NCBI GenBank assembly: GCA_002395965.1
Contig: DGVT01000107.1
Location: 1 to 64,000 of the forward strand
DNA: 64,000 nucleotides
Direction of reading: 5' to 3'
Source of the DNA: Porphyromonadaceae bacterium UBA4277
GTDB lineage: Bacteria; Bacteroidota; Bacteroidia; Bacteroidales; Muribaculaceae
Notes under the pieces: generated by a model
Databases searched by the model: none
Seen by the model: the letters and a program-made list of their open reading frames with translations, nothing else
Told to the model about the DNA's origin: nothing
Part shown: in pieces, positions 63,851 through 64,000 of the stretch
Numbering within the stretch: the stretch's first letter is position 1
Layout of the letters: every line of letters starts with the position of its first letter
Translations under genes and position numbers: made by a program

Positions 63851-63935
63851 AATCTAAAAAATATTTAATTTGATGATTTAATCGATAGATTGATAATTCT
63901 GTATTGATTGCTTACTAATATCTATTTTTTCGGTG

Positions 63936-63970
63936 CAAAGTTACTGCGTGGTTGCGAACGCTATGTTCGC
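63936..63970 (-). promoter_or_regulatory. Promoter with palindromic operator, copy 1 (cas13b)
   Basis: On the minus strand GCGAACATAGCGTTCGCAA (63952-63970) is followed after 8 nt by TAACTTTG (63936-63943), about 86 bp before the cas13b ATG. Outer bases extend the arms to TTGCGAAC/GTTCGCAA. The core and spacing are identical to 59586-59620. Confidence 0.65.
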
Positions 63971-64000
63971 AATTTTAGATATTCGTTGTTGTGAGACGAA

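Noticed and set aside
59602..63970. The two palindromes as ends of a transposed cassette carrying cas13b and the array
   Set aside because: Both copies are in the same orientation at identical spacing from a -7 box, and no recombinase is present, so promoter elements are the simpler reading. A recombination origin is not excluded.

Overview
The window looks like a chromosomal segment of a gut-type Bacteroidales bacterium, near Prevotellaceae or Muribaculaceae. The evidence is Bacteroidetes-type promoters (a -7 box TAnnTTTG, usually without a strong Shine-Dalgarno), Bacteroidetes families (DUF4835, DUF5063, DUF4465, a rSAM/lipoprotein pair, BspA-like repeats, C-terminal secretion caps) and a type VI-B CRISPR-Cas13b locus. 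The genus cannot be fixed from sequence alone.

Layout. 1-8.4 kb: the end of an unknown gene, a small inverted-repeat element, a Na/phosphate transporter, DUF5063, an M18 aminopeptidase, a phosphohexomutase, a DAHP synthase-chorismate mutase fusion and a TPR protein. 8.4-14.4 kb: a palindromic repeat region, two tandem tRNA-Glu genes, an acyltransferase/omega-amidase/nitroreductase run, and two PAP2 phosphatases around a CarboxypepD_reg-like protein. 14.4-24.1 kb: core genes in two minus-strand operons, nusB-yajC-ybbR-coaE and dnaN-exonuclease-coaBC-DUF4835-recN-rlmB. 24.3-27.7 kb: an M13 peptidase and a radical SAM/lipoprotein pair. 27.9-34.9 kb: a 2186-residue secreted protein behind a cobalamin riboswitch. 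35-42.3 kb: tRNA-Met, two secreted proteins, a LolA-like protein, thioredoxin reductase, an aminotransferase and a CoA-transferase. 42.3-51.5 kb: repeats, Tex, an acyltransferase-3 gene with a likely C-terminal frameshift, a metallophosphoesterase, a YoeB-type toxin-antitoxin pair, an acyltransferase, a hairpin-rich repeat region, an RluA-family synthase and a PASTA protein. 51.6-57.3 kb: BspA-like and dockerin-like proteins, DUF2284, three tandem-repeat tracts and ptb-buk.

The most notable part is 57.4-64 kb. It holds a stand-alone type VI-B system: Cas13b with two RxxxxH HEPN motifs and a nine-repeat, eight-spacer array with 30-nt spacers. No cas1, cas2, csx27 or csx28 is visible. A 19-bp identical palindrome, at the same 8-nt spacing from an identical -7 box, lies upstream of cas13b and also upstream of an unrecognised gene run on the other side of the array. 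That run encodes a 53-residue acidic protein, a 279-residue protein with a possible split zinc site, and a multi-pass membrane protein. The shared promoter and operator suggest these genes are co-regulated with Cas13b and may be undescribed accessory or companion defence genes. This is inference from sequence architecture and has not been tested.

Intergenic DNA carries a family of small hairpins with C-GNA-G triloops and covarying arms, seen in at least three separate places.
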